From: Sphingobacteruim zhuxiongii
GTDB lineage: Bacteria > Bacteroidota > Bacteroidia > Sphingobacteriales > Sphingobacteriaceae
Reading direction: 5' to 3'
DNA length: 64,000 nt
Assembly: GCF_009557615.1 (NCBI RefSeq)
Contig: NZ_CP045652.1
Coordinates: 434,001-498,000, forward strand
Of the stretch, positions 1 to 10,100 are shown piece after piece. The notes beneath the pieces are model-generated. The model saw only the letters and a list, made by a program, of their open reading frames with translations. It did no database searches and was not told the origin of the DNA. The number at the start of each line of letters is the position of its first letter. The first letter of the stretch is position 1. The translations under genes and the position numbers were made by a program.

Positions 1-1155
1 TTCAGATTCTTTAACAAAAATTTGTCCTTGATGGTAGTAGACCATACGTTTTGTCAAACTTAGCCCTAAGCCCCAGCCGCGTTTACGTGTTGTATATCCT
101 GGTTGAAAAATGACCTCCCAATTTGCTCTTGGGATCCCTTTCCCGGTGTCGCTAATGTCTATAAAAATTTCTTCTTTTGCAATGTTTTCCGAAATGTTGA
201 TGCTGATTTTACCCTCGGCTTCAATCGCATTTACAGCATTTTTTAAGAGATTTTCTATGATCCAGTCAAATACCTGAACATTCAATTTGGCTTCAACTTG
301 TTGGTCTCCCACCAGCTCAAAAGTAATACGCTGGCTCGTTCTCACCTTAAAATAGTTGACATATTCTTCTACAACAGGATAAACGGCATGATTGGTCAAG
401 GATGGTGTCGAACCGATTTTAGAAAAGCGATCCGCAACAATTTCAAGACGTTTGATGTCACGCTCCATTTCGTTAAAAACACTGTCATCTTCGGCATCGT
501 AAGTAACACGGGCAAGTTCCAACCAGCCCATCATCGAGGAAATCGGGGTGCCCAATTGATGTGCCGCCTCTTTAGCCATACCTACCCAAACTAAGTTTTG
601 CTCCGAATCACGAATAGAGTTAAAAACAGTATAGGCGATAATCAAGAAAATAGCAATCAATGACAGCTGTAAGTATGGAAATATACGTAATTGAGCTAAA
701 GCATTTGAATCGTGATAATAGACTCGCCATTCTTGACCGCTATCCAACGAAATATGGATAGGCGGGTGAGCCTTTTTCATTTTGTTTAACTGCTTTTGGA
801 AATAATCAGGATCATACTGTTTTAATGAATCAGGATCATTCGGATTATCAGTTTTGGTACTATCCAAATCGCGCCAAGCGACGATTGCTTCATTCTTGTC
901 TGTAATAATTGCAGGCAAACTTAAGCTGTCTCGAACGGCTGAAATAAAACTGATAAACTCATCGTTGACATCCGGCATCGTTACGATACTTTTGGTGGAC
1001 ATGGCCCAAACCTCAGCCTTCGTACGTTCCGATTTAGAGAGACTTTTTACGAGATAATTGCTATATAAAAGGGATGCCGTAGCAATTAATGCCGCAAATA
1101 AAAACAATAGAAATTTCCATTGTTGCTTATTATATCTGTACGGATGTTGCTTCAT
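1..1155 (-). CDS. Sensor histidine kinase, C-terminus cut by window edge
   Basis: Reading from the ATG at 1155 to the left edge gives 385 codons without a stop, so the gene is open at its C-terminus. Residues about 11-32 form one membrane segment and about 145-170 a second. Between them lies a probably periplasmic sensor region of about 110 residues that I do not recognise. The phosphoacceptor box reads AAHQLGTPISSMMG with His near residue 199. The ATPase domain follows with an N box (ENLLKNAVNAIEAEG), a G1 box (DISDTGKGIP) and a G2 region (GWGLGLSLTKRMV). This is a membrane-bound two-component kinase. Its response regulator is not in the window, and its ligand cannot be told. It is divergent from gltX, with 80 bases between the two starts. 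Confidence 0.93.
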   Translation of the reverse strand, partial: MKQHPYRYNKQQWKFLLFLFAALIATASLLYSNYLVKSLSKSERTKAEVWAMSTKSIVTMPDVNDEFISFISAVRDSLSLPAIITDKNEAIVAWRDLDSTKTDNPNDPDSLKQYDPDYFQKQLNKMKKAHPPIHISLDSGQEWRVYYHDSNALAQLRIFPYLQLSLIAIFLIIAYTVFNSIRDSEQNLVWVGMAKEAAHQLGTPISSMMGWLELARVTYDAEDDSVFNEMERDIKRLEIVADRFSKIGSTPSLTNHAVYPVVEEYVNYFKVRTSQRITFELVGDQQVEAKLNVQVFDWIIENLLKNAVNAIEAEGKISINISENIAKEEIFIDISDTGKGIPRANWEVIFQPGYTTRKRGWGLGLSLTKRMVYYHQGQIFVKESE

Positions 1156-1222
1156 AGACCCAATAATTGTCAGCAAATTAATGATTTTCCTATAGCTTCA
1201 ACAAACAAAATAAAGAAATGCG

Positions 1223-1230
1223 TAATTTTG
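1223..1230 (+). promoter_or_regulatory. -7 promoter element of gltX
   Basis: TAATTTTG matches the Bacteroidota -7 consensus TAnnTTTG exactly and ends five bases before the ATG at 1236. No TTG is seen at the -33 distance. If used, the transcript would begin at or next to the start codon. Confidence 0.4.
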
Positions 1231-1235
1231 CGCTT

Positions 1236-2765
1236 ATGAGTTCACAAAACAAAGTTAGGGTTCGTTTCGCGCCAAGTCCTACAGGCGGGTTACATTTAGG
1301 CGGTGTGAGAACCGCGCTGTTCAACTATCTATTTGCAAAACATCACGGAGGTGATTTTATCCTGCGTATTGAAGATACCGATCAAACACGTTTTGTACCC
1401 GGTGCTGAAGAATATATCAAAGAGTGTTTAGCATGGTGCGGATTGACGCCAGACGAAAGTCCTTGGAATGAGGGCGCGTTTGCACCCTATCGCCAAAGTG
1501 AGCGTAAGCCTTTATACCGTCAATATGCGGAGGGTTTAATAAAGAAAGGATATGCTTATTATGCCTTTGACACGTCGGAAGAATTAGAGGAACAGCGTAA
1601 ACTGCATCCTAATTTTCGTTATGCCCATGACAATCGAATGAGTCTTCGTAACTCGTTGAGCCTGGGTGATGAGGAAACTCAGCGTTTATTAGCTGCTGGT
1701 ACCGCACATACGATCCGAATCAAAATGCCCGAAGAAGAAGTGGTTTCTTTTGATGATATGATTCGTGGTCGAGTTAGTTTTGAAACAAAATTAGTTGACG
1801 ATAAGGTTTTATTAAAAGCAGATGGTATGCCAACCTATCACCTTGCTGTCGTTGTTGATGATAGAGCAATGGAGATTTCGCATGTGTTTCGTGGAGAAGA
1901 ATGGTTGCCATCAGCACCTGTACACATCCTATTGTGGGAATATTTAGGTTGGAAAGAAGAGATGCCTCAATGGGCGCATTTACCATTAATCCTAAAACCA
2001 GACGGTAAGGGTAAACTAAGTAAGCGTGATGGTGATCGATTAGGATTTCCAGTATATGCCATGAATTGGAGCGATCCAAAATCTGGTGAATTAACGACTG
2101 GATTCCGCGAGCGCGGGTTCTTACCGGAAGCATTTGTCAATATGTTGGCTATGTTAGGATGGAACGACGGAACGGAACAGGAAATTTTTACAATGCAAGA
2201 ATTGATTGAGAAATTCTCTGTTGAACGTATTAGCAAAGCGGGTGCAAAATTTGACTTCGAGAAAGCCAAGTGGTACAATCAGGAATGGATAAAAATTACT
2301 GATAATACTGTATTACTGCCAAAAGTAAAAGAAATTATGGCTAATCATTCATTGGATACAACTGGAATAAGCGATAATTTTATCAATTCTATCTTGGATT
2401 TAGTTAAAGAAAGATTAACTTACGTCGAAGATTTTTGGGAGCAAGCCTCTTTCTTCTTCCAAAAGCCTACGCAATATGACGTAGATGCCGTTAAACCGAA
2501 GTGGAACACCGAAAAAACAGCCTTCTTCAATCAAATTTCTGTTGACTTTGCTGAGCAAACAACTTGGGAAGCGTCTAGTCTAGAAACCTTCTTTAAAGGT
2601 AAGATAGCAGAATCAGGAATGAAAATTGGTGAATTGATGATGCCATTCCGCATCATGCTTGTTGGGGGGAAATTCGGTCCGGATGTATTTAAGATTGCAG
2701 AGCTTTTAGGCAAAGAAGAAGTTGTAGCACGCATTGCGTTGGCATTGCCTCAATTTGAAGCATAA
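1236..2765 (+). CDS. gltX: Glutamate--tRNA ligase
   Basis: Class I aminoacyl-tRNA synthetase that charges tRNA-Glu in the cytoplasm. With the ATG at 1236 the product is 509 residues, normal for bacterial GluRS. The HIGH-type signature is in PSPTGGLHLGG (about residues 12-22), and the KMSKS-type signature is KLSKRDG near residue 260. The C-terminal helical anticodon-binding part is complete. An upstream in-frame ATG at 1218 would add six residues (MRNFAL). I prefer 1236 because the likely promoter element (1223-1230) lies between the two ATGs. The next gene begins 22 bases downstream on the same strand, so the two may be co-transcribed. Confidence 0.97.
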   Translation: MSSQNKVRVRFAPSPTGGLHLGGVRTALFNYLFAKHHGGDFILRIEDTDQTRFVPGAEEYIKECLAWCGLTPDESPWNEGAFAPYRQSERKPLYRQYAEGLIKKGYAYYAFDTSEELEEQRKLHPNFRYAHDNRMSLRNSLSLGDEETQRLLAAGTAHTIRIKMPEEEVVSFDDMIRGRVSFETKLVDDKVLLKADGMPTYHLAVVVDDRAMEISHVFRGEEWLPSAPVHILLWEYLGWKEEMPQWAHLPLILKPDGKGKLSKRDGDRLGFPVYAMNWSDPKSGELTTGFRERGFLPEAFVNMLAMLGWNDGTEQEIFTMQELIEKFSVERISKAGAKFDFEKAKWYNQEWIKITDNTVLLPKVKEIMANHSLDTTGISDNFINSILDLVKERLTYVEDFWEQASFFFQKPTQYDVDAVKPKWNTEKTAFFNQISVDFAEQTTWEASSLETFFKGKIAESGMKIGELMMPFRIMLVGGKFGPDVFKIAELLGKEEVVARIALALPQFEA

Positions 2766-2787
2766 ATAATCAACTAAACGAATACGA

Positions 2788-3657
2788 ATGAATTTAATTA
2801 AGAAGTTACTCTTTGGATGTGCAGCATCAGCGATGTTGTTTACCACATCCTGCGCGACAACAGGTAAAGCGCAACAGGGCACAAGCCAACAACGTTTTCC
2901 AGAAGAAAAATTAGGTTGGAAGTTAGGAGCACAAGCTTATACCTTCCGTTTATTCTCTTTTGCAGATGCACTAAATAAAATCGATAGCGCTGGACTTCGC
3001 TATGTAGAAGCTTTTCCAGGTCAAACGATTGGTGCTGGCAGTAGCGAGAAGATGACTTATGATCTTTCTGCAGAAGGCAGAACTCTTGTGAAAAAACTTC
3101 TTAAAGACAAAAAAATCACTTTACATGCTTATGGCGTAGTGGGTGCAAAAGATGCTGTAGAATGGGAGAAGGTATTTGCATTTGCTAAAGACATGGGTGT
3201 TAAAGTCATCAATTGTGAACCGGATGATGCAATGCTTGATGTAATTTCAAATCTTGCCGACAAATATGATATCCTTGTGGGGATTCATAACCATCCTACA
3301 CCTTCAAAATACTGGAATCCTGACGTCGTGCTAAAAGCATTGGAAGGAAGAAGCAAGCGAATGGGAGCAACTGCAGATGTTGGTCACTGGATGCGCTCTG
3401 GCTTGAATCCAATTGAGTGTCTGAAAAAATTAGACGGTAAAATTGTACACCTTCATTTTAAAGATCTGAATGAGTTTGGTAATAAAAAGGCTCATGACGT
3501 TCCATGGGGAACAGGAAAATTAGGATTGAAAGAGGTACAGGCAGAATTGAAGCGTCAAAACTTTAAAGGAATGTTATCCGCAGAATATGAGTACCACTGG
3601 GAGAACAATATGCCGGAAGTGAAAGTTTCTGCAGAAAACTTCAGAACAGCTTTGTAG
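2788..3657 (+). CDS. Lipoprotein sugar-phosphate isomerase/epimerase-like (TIM barrel)
   Basis: A 289-residue protein with a lipoprotein signal (membrane segment, then TTSC with Cys 22), followed by a xylose-isomerase-like TIM barrel of the AP-endonuclease-2 superfamily. Visible family features are GAQAYTFR at the barrel start, a conserved Glu in YVEAFPG, a metal-site His in GIHNHPTP, DVGHWMRSG, and HLHFKDL before the C-terminal acid in SAEYEYHW. Such proteins are usually metal-dependent sugar isomerases or epimerases. The lipobox places this one in the envelope, where Bacteroidota use relatives in carbohydrate breakdown. The substrate is unknown. It follows gltX by 22 bases and is closed by a strong terminator. 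Confidence 0.85.
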   Translation: MNLIKKLLFGCAASAMLFTTSCATTGKAQQGTSQQRFPEEKLGWKLGAQAYTFRLFSFADALNKIDSAGLRYVEAFPGQTIGAGSSEKMTYDLSAEGRTLVKKLLKDKKITLHAYGVVGAKDAVEWEKVFAFAKDMGVKVINCEPDDAMLDVISNLADKYDILVGIHNHPTPSKYWNPDVVLKALEGRSKRMGATADVGHWMRSGLNPIECLKKLDGKIVHLHFKDLNEFGNKKAHDVPWGTGKLGLKEVQAELKRQNFKGMLSAEYEYHWENNMPEVKVSAENFRTAL

Positions 3658-3684
3658 TACTCAAACACCGAAAAAAAATAAAAA

Positions 3685-3713
3685 GCGCTAGGATCTTTCC
3701 TAGCGTTTTTTTT
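3685..3713 (+). terminator. Rho-independent terminator after the isomerase-like gene
   Basis: Inverted repeat CGCTAGGA (3686-3693) / TCCTAGCG (3698-3705), loop TCTT, followed by a run of eight or more T on the plus strand. It would end the gltX-isomerase transcript. Confidence 0.9.
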
Positions 3714-3972
3714 TGGCTATGTTTTTTTTGCCTTCCAAATTCGAACGAAGTAGCTCAGATAAGGGCTTTACTTTAAATCGGAAATTATTCCGTTTGTTCG
3801 ACCAAGGGCCGAAGCATGTACGAAGAAAGTATAACCAATGCATCACTTTATCCTCTTTCCCATCAAACGGATTTCGAAAGGAATATTTGCGATAAATTAA
3901 ATCGCAACGGCCAAAAAGACGAAAAATAAATTTACGGTAGATTCAGGATGTTGAGTCTATAAAAAAATCAGT
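3714..3972. other. Intergenic region without a supported gene
   Basis: About 260 bases lie between the terminator and the convergent SNF2 gene. A 60-codon frame at 3713-3895 begins inside the terminator T-run, has no recognisable domain and starts with an unlikely sequence, so I do not call it. No repeat or RNA gene was seen. Confidence 0.5.
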
Positions 3973-6852
3973 TTAGCTGAATAATTCGCTGATGTCTGCT
4001 TTGCTCAATGATTTTACAAAACTTTCTTCCGTAGTGATTAGTGAGCTTGCAAGTGTCTTCTTCATTCCTTGTAGGGCAAGGATCTTCTCTTCTATACTAT
4101 CCTTACTAATGAATTTATAGATAAATACATTCTTCACCTGGCCAATACGGTGGCTTCGGTCGATTGCTTGCTGTTCTACGGCTGGGTTCCACCAAGGGTC
4201 GAGTATGAAAACGTAGTCGGCTTCGGTGAGGTTGAGCCCCACGCCACCGGCTTTAATGGAAATCAAAAAGACTTGTACATCATCGTTTTCTTTAAACGTT
4301 TTAACAGCACTATTTCGATCAGCTGTTGAACCATCTAAATAAGCATAACGTATTTTTTGTTTTTCGAAGTGTTCTCGGAATAGTTGTAAATGTTTTACGA
4401 ATTGAGAAAAGATTAGAACCTTATTGCCTTCCTCAATGATTGATTCCATCAACTCGATAGCCGCTTCAAATTTGCCAGAACCACCTTCATAACCTTGATC
4501 AATCATTGATGGATGATTTGCCAACTGACGAAGTTTTGTTAAACCTTGTAGGAGTGCAATTTGGGATGCTTTTCCGGAGAATGCACCATCGAGTAAGGCA
4601 TTTCTGTATTCAGATTTGACACGCTCATAATATTCGGACTGCTCTTCAGACATGCTGCAGTAGAAAATCTGTTCAGATTTTGGGGGCAGTTCGGTTGCCA
4701 CTTGGGATTTTGTCCGGCGCAGTACGAATGGTTTAATAATCGCCTGCAAGCGCCTTGCTTTTTCCTCATCTTTTTTCTTTTCAATCGCTTGCACAAATTC
4801 TTTCTGGAAATAAGTAAAAGAGCCTAATAATCCAGGGTTGGCAAAATGCATTTGCGACCAAATATCAAGAACACTATTCTCAATTGGAGTACCACTAAGG
4901 GCGAGTTTGTTTTTACTTTTAAGCTGCTTTATTGAGCTAAATGATTTTGAACGCGGATTTTTAATGTTTTGGCTCTCATCAAGAATGATGTAATTGAAGA
5001 AGAAACTCGACAATAGATCTTCGTCGATACGAGCAATACCATACGTACTGATGATTAAGTCGAAATGGCTGAAGGCAAAACTATCCTTACTACGATTACC
5101 CCCAGTATGCAGAAGTACGCGCAGGTTTGGAACAAAGCGTTCCGCTTCTTTTTGCCAATTAAAGATTAGAGAGGTAGGTACAATCAATAAGGATGTTTTG
5201 GGGTCTTGTGGACCTAAGGTTTCCTTTTGATGCTGTAAGAGCGCAAGGGTCTGTACTGTTTTTCCCAAACCCATATCGTCAGCAAGTAATCCACCAAATC
5301 GGTATTGTTGAAGGAAATGAAACCAATTGTAGCCGGCCTTTTGGTACGGACGTAACGATCCCTTGAATTTTATAGGAGGGTCTATATCTTCAATTTGATC
5401 AAACTCACCTAGTTTATTCAACTTTCGTTGCATAGCTACTTCGGTATGTTCGCTGACATCATTTAACAAGCCGATGTGTAGTCGACTAATTCGGATTTCA
5501 TCCTTTTTCGAGGAGAATTGGAATAAATGCTCATATTGCGAAAACCATTCCTGAGGAATAATCGCAATTTCCCCATTCGGCAAAGCAAACTCTTGCTGTT
5601 TATTGATGATGTGTTGGCGTAGTGAGGTAAATGGGATTTCATAAGGGCCGAATCGAACAATTGCTCTGACATCAAACCAATCGTTCTGCTCTGCAATCTC
5701 GATGCTTATACTGGTTTTTCCAATCAGAAATCGCTTTTCTTTATGACTTTGTGTAATATGAAACCCTTGTTCTTCCAATTGAGACAAATGTTCATTGACC
5801 CATTCGATAATCGATGGGTTGAAGCCTAAACCAACATCCTTCGGTTTAAAAGTACTAAAGAGTGCGTCTGCTTTCGCTAAGCCTAAACTAAGAAGCGATG
5901 CTTCCTTTTTTTCTTCCCAAGAGGTCGCCCTTTTGATACGGAAGAACTGGTGCTTGTCATTTTCAGCATCAGGAACATAGCGGACAGTAACCGTTTGATT
6001 TCCACCTGCCGGAAAACTATATGCACCGTATTGAAAGAATAATTGAAGCTGCGCATCTCCTTCCGGACTATAAATAATCCGAAGTTCGGGACTTGCTTGC
6101 TCTTTATAGTTAAGTATTTCGAAGCCCTCCGCGTAAACATGATGCTTCTCAATTAAACCTGTTACGAAGGTCTCAAAGTACTTTTTCTCCGTGTTTCGAG
6201 GAATGGAAATAAAACGCTTGTTTAGAAATGGGGTTAACTTTTTCCCCTCCAAATCCTCATCAAAATGATACAAGGTGTTTTCTAATAATAACCAAGCTTG
6301 TTGATTCACGATGACTTCGGCATCCTTAAACATGAACTCCATACGATGCCCCTCATATTTCAGTGTAGGAAAATAACGAGTTTCAGATTCATTTCGTCGA
6401 AAATGGAAAAGTACGGAGGTTGCTGTTGGTGCAATTTGCAATTCTTGTTCCGCAGGATAGCCATCTTTGCTCATGAGGAATAAGGGTTTGTCTGCAACTT
6501 GCTGTAGAAAATTCAGCATTCGTTGTTCGATTTTTGGACGAATGTAATCGTACATGTTTTGGTCAAATACCTTGGTAAAGTAATCGACGGGTCGGATTGC
6601 TTTTTTATGAAAACGCTTTATAATATGCGTTTGTTCGATTTCATCGAGGAGTTTTATTAGTTTATAATCCAGGTCATCCAGTGCGGGGGCAAATTCATCC
6701 ACCGTATTGCTAAACACGCGCTTATAGGACAACGAATAGGAGCCATTCTGATTCAAATGAACGATATGCGGTTCAATTAGAAAACCTAAGTAAGGATGTT
6801 TTCCCAAAGAATATACCAATCGATATGACAATGAAGTCTTTCCGTGCTGCAT
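3973..6852 (-). CDS. SNF2/RapA-type DEAD-box ATPase
   Basis: A 959-residue Swi2/Snf2-family helicase-like ATPase. The first 400 or so residues are a poorly conserved N-terminal part typical of the Bacteroidota members. The motor follows: Walker A region LADDMGLGKTVQTL near residue 530, motif II as DESQ near 624, SGTPIENS (motif III), and the C-terminal lobe with GGVGLNLTEADYV and the QAIDRSHRIGQ arginine-finger motif near residue 890. These enzymes translocate on double-stranded DNA to displace proteins; RapA recycles RNA polymerase. The exact role here is unknown. The gene stands alone, convergent with the plus-strand gene on its left and divergent from the susC operon on its right. Confidence 0.92.
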   Translation of the reverse strand: MQHGKTSLSYRLVYSLGKHPYLGFLIEPHIVHLNQNGSYSLSYKRVFSNTVDEFAPALDDLDYKLIKLLDEIEQTHIIKRFHKKAIRPVDYFTKVFDQNMYDYIRPKIEQRMLNFLQQVADKPLFLMSKDGYPAEQELQIAPTATSVLFHFRRNESETRYFPTLKYEGHRMEFMFKDAEVIVNQQAWLLLENTLYHFDEDLEGKKLTPFLNKRFISIPRNTEKKYFETFVTGLIEKHHVYAEGFEILNYKEQASPELRIIYSPEGDAQLQLFFQYGAYSFPAGGNQTVTVRYVPDAENDKHQFFRIKRATSWEEKKEASLLSLGLAKADALFSTFKPKDVGLGFNPSIIEWVNEHLSQLEEQGFHITQSHKEKRFLIGKTSISIEIAEQNDWFDVRAIVRFGPYEIPFTSLRQHIINKQQEFALPNGEIAIIPQEWFSQYEHLFQFSSKKDEIRISRLHIGLLNDVSEHTEVAMQRKLNKLGEFDQIEDIDPPIKFKGSLRPYQKAGYNWFHFLQQYRFGGLLADDMGLGKTVQTLALLQHQKETLGPQDPKTSLLIVPTSLIFNWQKEAERFVPNLRVLLHTGGNRSKDSFAFSHFDLIISTYGIARIDEDLLSSFFFNYIILDESQNIKNPRSKSFSSIKQLKSKNKLALSGTPIENSVLDIWSQMHFANPGLLGSFTYFQKEFVQAIEKKKDEEKARRLQAIIKPFVLRRTKSQVATELPPKSEQIFYCSMSEEQSEYYERVKSEYRNALLDGAFSGKASQIALLQGLTKLRQLANHPSMIDQGYEGGSGKFEAAIELMESIIEEGNKVLIFSQFVKHLQLFREHFEKQKIRYAYLDGSTADRNSAVKTFKENDDVQVFLISIKAGGVGLNLTEADYVFILDPWWNPAVEQQAIDRSHRIGQVKNVFIYKFISKDSIEEKILALQGMKKTLASSLITTEESFVKSLSKADISELFS

Positions 6853-7034
6853 GCTGGATCTTGTACGCTAGAAAAAGCTACTAATATACGTCAAATATTG
6901 CCTCGGCAGGAAATCAGGGTATTAATTTATTGTTATTTCACTTTTTTCCTTAAAAAGTGAACTTGAGTTTCTTGCAGTTTTAACAAAAATTTAACTATGA
7001 AACACAGCATTGTTACAATTTTTTGAAAATTGAG

Positions 7035-7044
7035 CAAACGTTTG
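7035..7044. promoter_or_regulatory. LacI-type operator candidate, upstream half of a pair
   Basis: Core palindrome CAAACGTTTG inside GAGCAAACGTTTGTGT, with a central CG as in LacI/GalR operators. Its centre is 32 bases, about three helical turns, from the centre of the second palindrome. Confidence 0.6.
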
Positions 7045-7061
7045 TGTTGTTGCTGAATGTT

Positions 7062-7081
7062 TTTCGCAAACGTTTGCGAAA
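7062..7081. promoter_or_regulatory. LacI-type operator candidate, perfect 20-bp palindrome
   Basis: TTTCGCAAACGTTTGCGAAA is a perfect inverted repeat with the central CG of LacI/GalR-family operators. It shares the core CAAACGTTTG with the site at 7035-7044 and lies about 110 bases before the susC ATG. No LacI-family gene is in the window, so the regulator must be encoded elsewhere. Confidence 0.7.
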
Positions 7082-7188
7082 CGCGTAGCGATATTTCTAT
7101 AGCGTTTTAGCTATTGCAACTTATTTTTCGCTGCTTAATTTTAGAAACGAAATTATTAACAAAACCATCACATTTATCAAGCCTTTTT

Positions 7189-10100
7189 ATGTATCAAGAT
7201 TTACGCAGATCTTATCTGGAGTTTAAAGGGATTTTTGTCGTCCTTTTGCTCATCTTATGTTGCAGTTTCTCTGCAATAGGTCAAATTAAAGTTACTGGTA
7301 TCGTGTCTGATTCAAATGGAGCATTAACGGGAGTTTCTGTTCGTGTGAAGAAAAACAACAAGGCTTTGGTAGCAACCGATCAAAACGGTGCTTTCGAAGT
7401 GAGTGTTGCAGGCAATGACGTCCTAATTTTTGACCTCGTAGGTTATCAACGTCGAGAAGTTCCCGTTGAAAACCGAACTAGAATTAACGTAACGTTGGAA
7501 GAGTCTTCAAATGCTTTAGAAGAGACGATTGTTACAGGTTATACGACTATTGATCGTAGAAAAACAACAGGTTCCATTTCCAGCGTTACGGCGAAGGATA
7601 TCGAAAACCTGCCTGCAGCAAGTATCGACGTTTTATTGCAAGGTAAGCTTCCTGGGGTTAACGTACAGAACTTTACGGGTATGCCGGGGGTGAAGACATC
7701 TTTAGTTATTCGTGGTAACTCAAATATCCCACGTTCAAGTAGTATGTTTGATACAGAAAACTTAACGAGTAATCCTTTGTACGTTATTGATGGGGTACCG
7801 ATCGCAGACGACGAAGTTCGTGCTTATAACGTTACGGGAACAAACTTTTTGTCAAGTTTAAATCCGAACGATATCGAGTCGGTCGACGTATTGAAAGATG
7901 CATCTGCAGCGGCGCTTTATGGTGCTCGTGCGAATAATGGGGTAATCTTAGTAAAAACGAAACGTGGTCGCGTTGGGCGTCCAAGAATTAGTGTGAATAC
8001 TTATCAGGGTTATATCACGCAACCAGAAAAACTAAACACTTTATTGGGAGTAGCGGAGCGTAATCAAAAACTAGATCTCCTTTATCGTTACGGATCGCAT
8101 GCACAGCAGTCAAATTTGCCAATTATGTTGACTGATAGTTTAAATCCAGCTTTCAATAGTAATACAGATTATCAAGAGATTTTCTTCCGTCCTGGAGGAA
8201 TTCAAAATTATGATCTTTCTGTTTCTGGTGGTACTGAACATATCAATTATCGTATTTCTGGCGGTTTATACAATGAAAAAGGGGTTGTAATCAATACAGG
8301 TTTCAAACGTTATTCATTTACCAGTAACGTCAATTTCAATTTCTCTAAATCCTTAGAATTATTAACAAACTTTAAAGTTTCTACGATGAGTAGAAAAGAA
8401 GGTCGAGGAAATACTGCATTCATTCGAGAAGGATCTTATCGGGATGTATTTGGTATTAATCCAATCGATATGTACTCGTCCTTATATAGGCTTTCAGACG
8501 AAACGCTTGATGGAATTTTAAATCCATACAATCATCAACGTAATGATAATATCAATGTGGATTTGACCGGGGTCGGGGAATTGCGCTATTCGTTTTTAAA
8601 CGATTTTCGTTTAAGCACACGTAGTATTATTAGCTATTCTACAGCAAAGAATGACTTTTTCTCTCCATCCTACATGAACTCCGATGGACTTGCAGCAGGA
8701 AAATCAACTTCGACTCAATATAGAAAATATCTATTGACGAATAACTTGTTATGGACAAAGACGTTTAATGATGTTCATAATTTTACGGCCAACGCAATTC
8801 AGGAATACGAGGAGCGTACAAATAGCGGTTTGTATCTTCGTGGAAGTGGTATTCCAAATGACAATATTCAGGTTATTAAAGGAATCCAGTCTGGGAATTT
8901 AGCTGGAAATTCAGATCTTTCAAGCTACGCTAAATTATCCTATTTAGGAGCGATTCACTACGACTATGACAATAGATATTTGTTAGATGCGGTTTGGAGA
9001 AGAGACGCTTCATCGCGTTTTGGAAAAAACAATAAATGGGGAGATTTCCCATCGCTAGCATTTGGTTGGATTATCTCAAATGAGGAATTTGCTTCAAAAC
9101 TAGGCTGGATAAATGAATTGAAGCTAAGAGGTAGCTGGGGTAAAACTGGTGATGAATCAAGTATTACGGATTATGACCGTTATAATGCTTATTTAGCGGG
9201 AGATGCTAGTTACGAGGGTTCGGGTACGGTTCTTACCTATGGTGGACAATCTGCTGTAATCCCTGACTATTCGGGTATTACAAATGATAACATTACTTGG
9301 CAGGAAACTGAAACATGGAACTTAGGTTTGGATGGAAGTTTATTTGGCAATCGTCTATTCTTCAATATTGATGCCTATACTCGTGAGACTTCCGGTCAGA
9401 TGTTGAGTATTACTATTCCTGAGTACACAGGTTACCTAAGCACATTTACCAATGCGGCTTCTGTTCGTAACTCAGGTATTGAGCTAAATATTGGAGGTCG
9501 CGTTTTAAACAATGAAAGTGCGTTTCAATGGACTCCGTCCATCAATATGGCCTTCAACAAAAATATGGTAACATCATTGCCTAACGGGAACCGTGATATT
9601 TACTATGGTCAGGCTGTTTATGTTGTGGGTAAACCTTTAAATATGTACTATGGCTTCTTAGTGGATGGCGCAATAAGTACAGCTAATGATATCACTGTAA
9701 ATCCTTATACAGGGGCAGTGGGTAGTACGAAGTGGGGTACATTGAAGCCTGGTTATGCCAACTGGGTTGATGTCAATGGTGATTACAAGATTTCTGATGC
9801 CATTGGTGAGGATGACCGCACATTCTTTGGGGACCCAAATCCAAAAGTAGTGGGTGGTTTTACGAATTTATTTACATACAAAGACTTCTCTTTGCAAATC
9901 TTAACAACCTTCACGTTAGGTAGAGATATCATGAACCAATCGTTCGCAAGGCGTATGTCGAATAGTTTCTTCTATGGAAATCCGTTTGACATGGCGAGAC
10001 GTTCAATCGGTGATATGGAGCAATACAGCTATTGGAAGCAAGATGGTGATGTGGCACAATATCCAGCGTTTAACCCATATTTAGCACTGTATACTTGGAG

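Larger units (their letters stand above)
6853..7188. other. Divergent intergenic region upstream of susC
   Basis: 336 bases lie between the SNF2 gene and the preferred susC start. It holds two palindromic operator candidates at 7035-7044 and 7062-7081. No exact TTG/TAnnTTTG promoter pair was found. TATTTTTC at 7122-7129 is a one-mismatch -7 candidate. A TTG at 7114 is in frame with susC but is not the preferred start. Confidence 0.5.

Noticed and set aside
3713..3895. A 60-codon plus-strand frame after the isomerase terminator
   Set aside because: It begins inside the terminator T-run, shows no domain or signal and has no supporting context.
7114..7188. TTG start that would lengthen the SusC-like protein by 25 residues
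   Set aside because: The ATG at 7189 gives a normal signal peptide; the extra residues look like leader sequence close to the operators.
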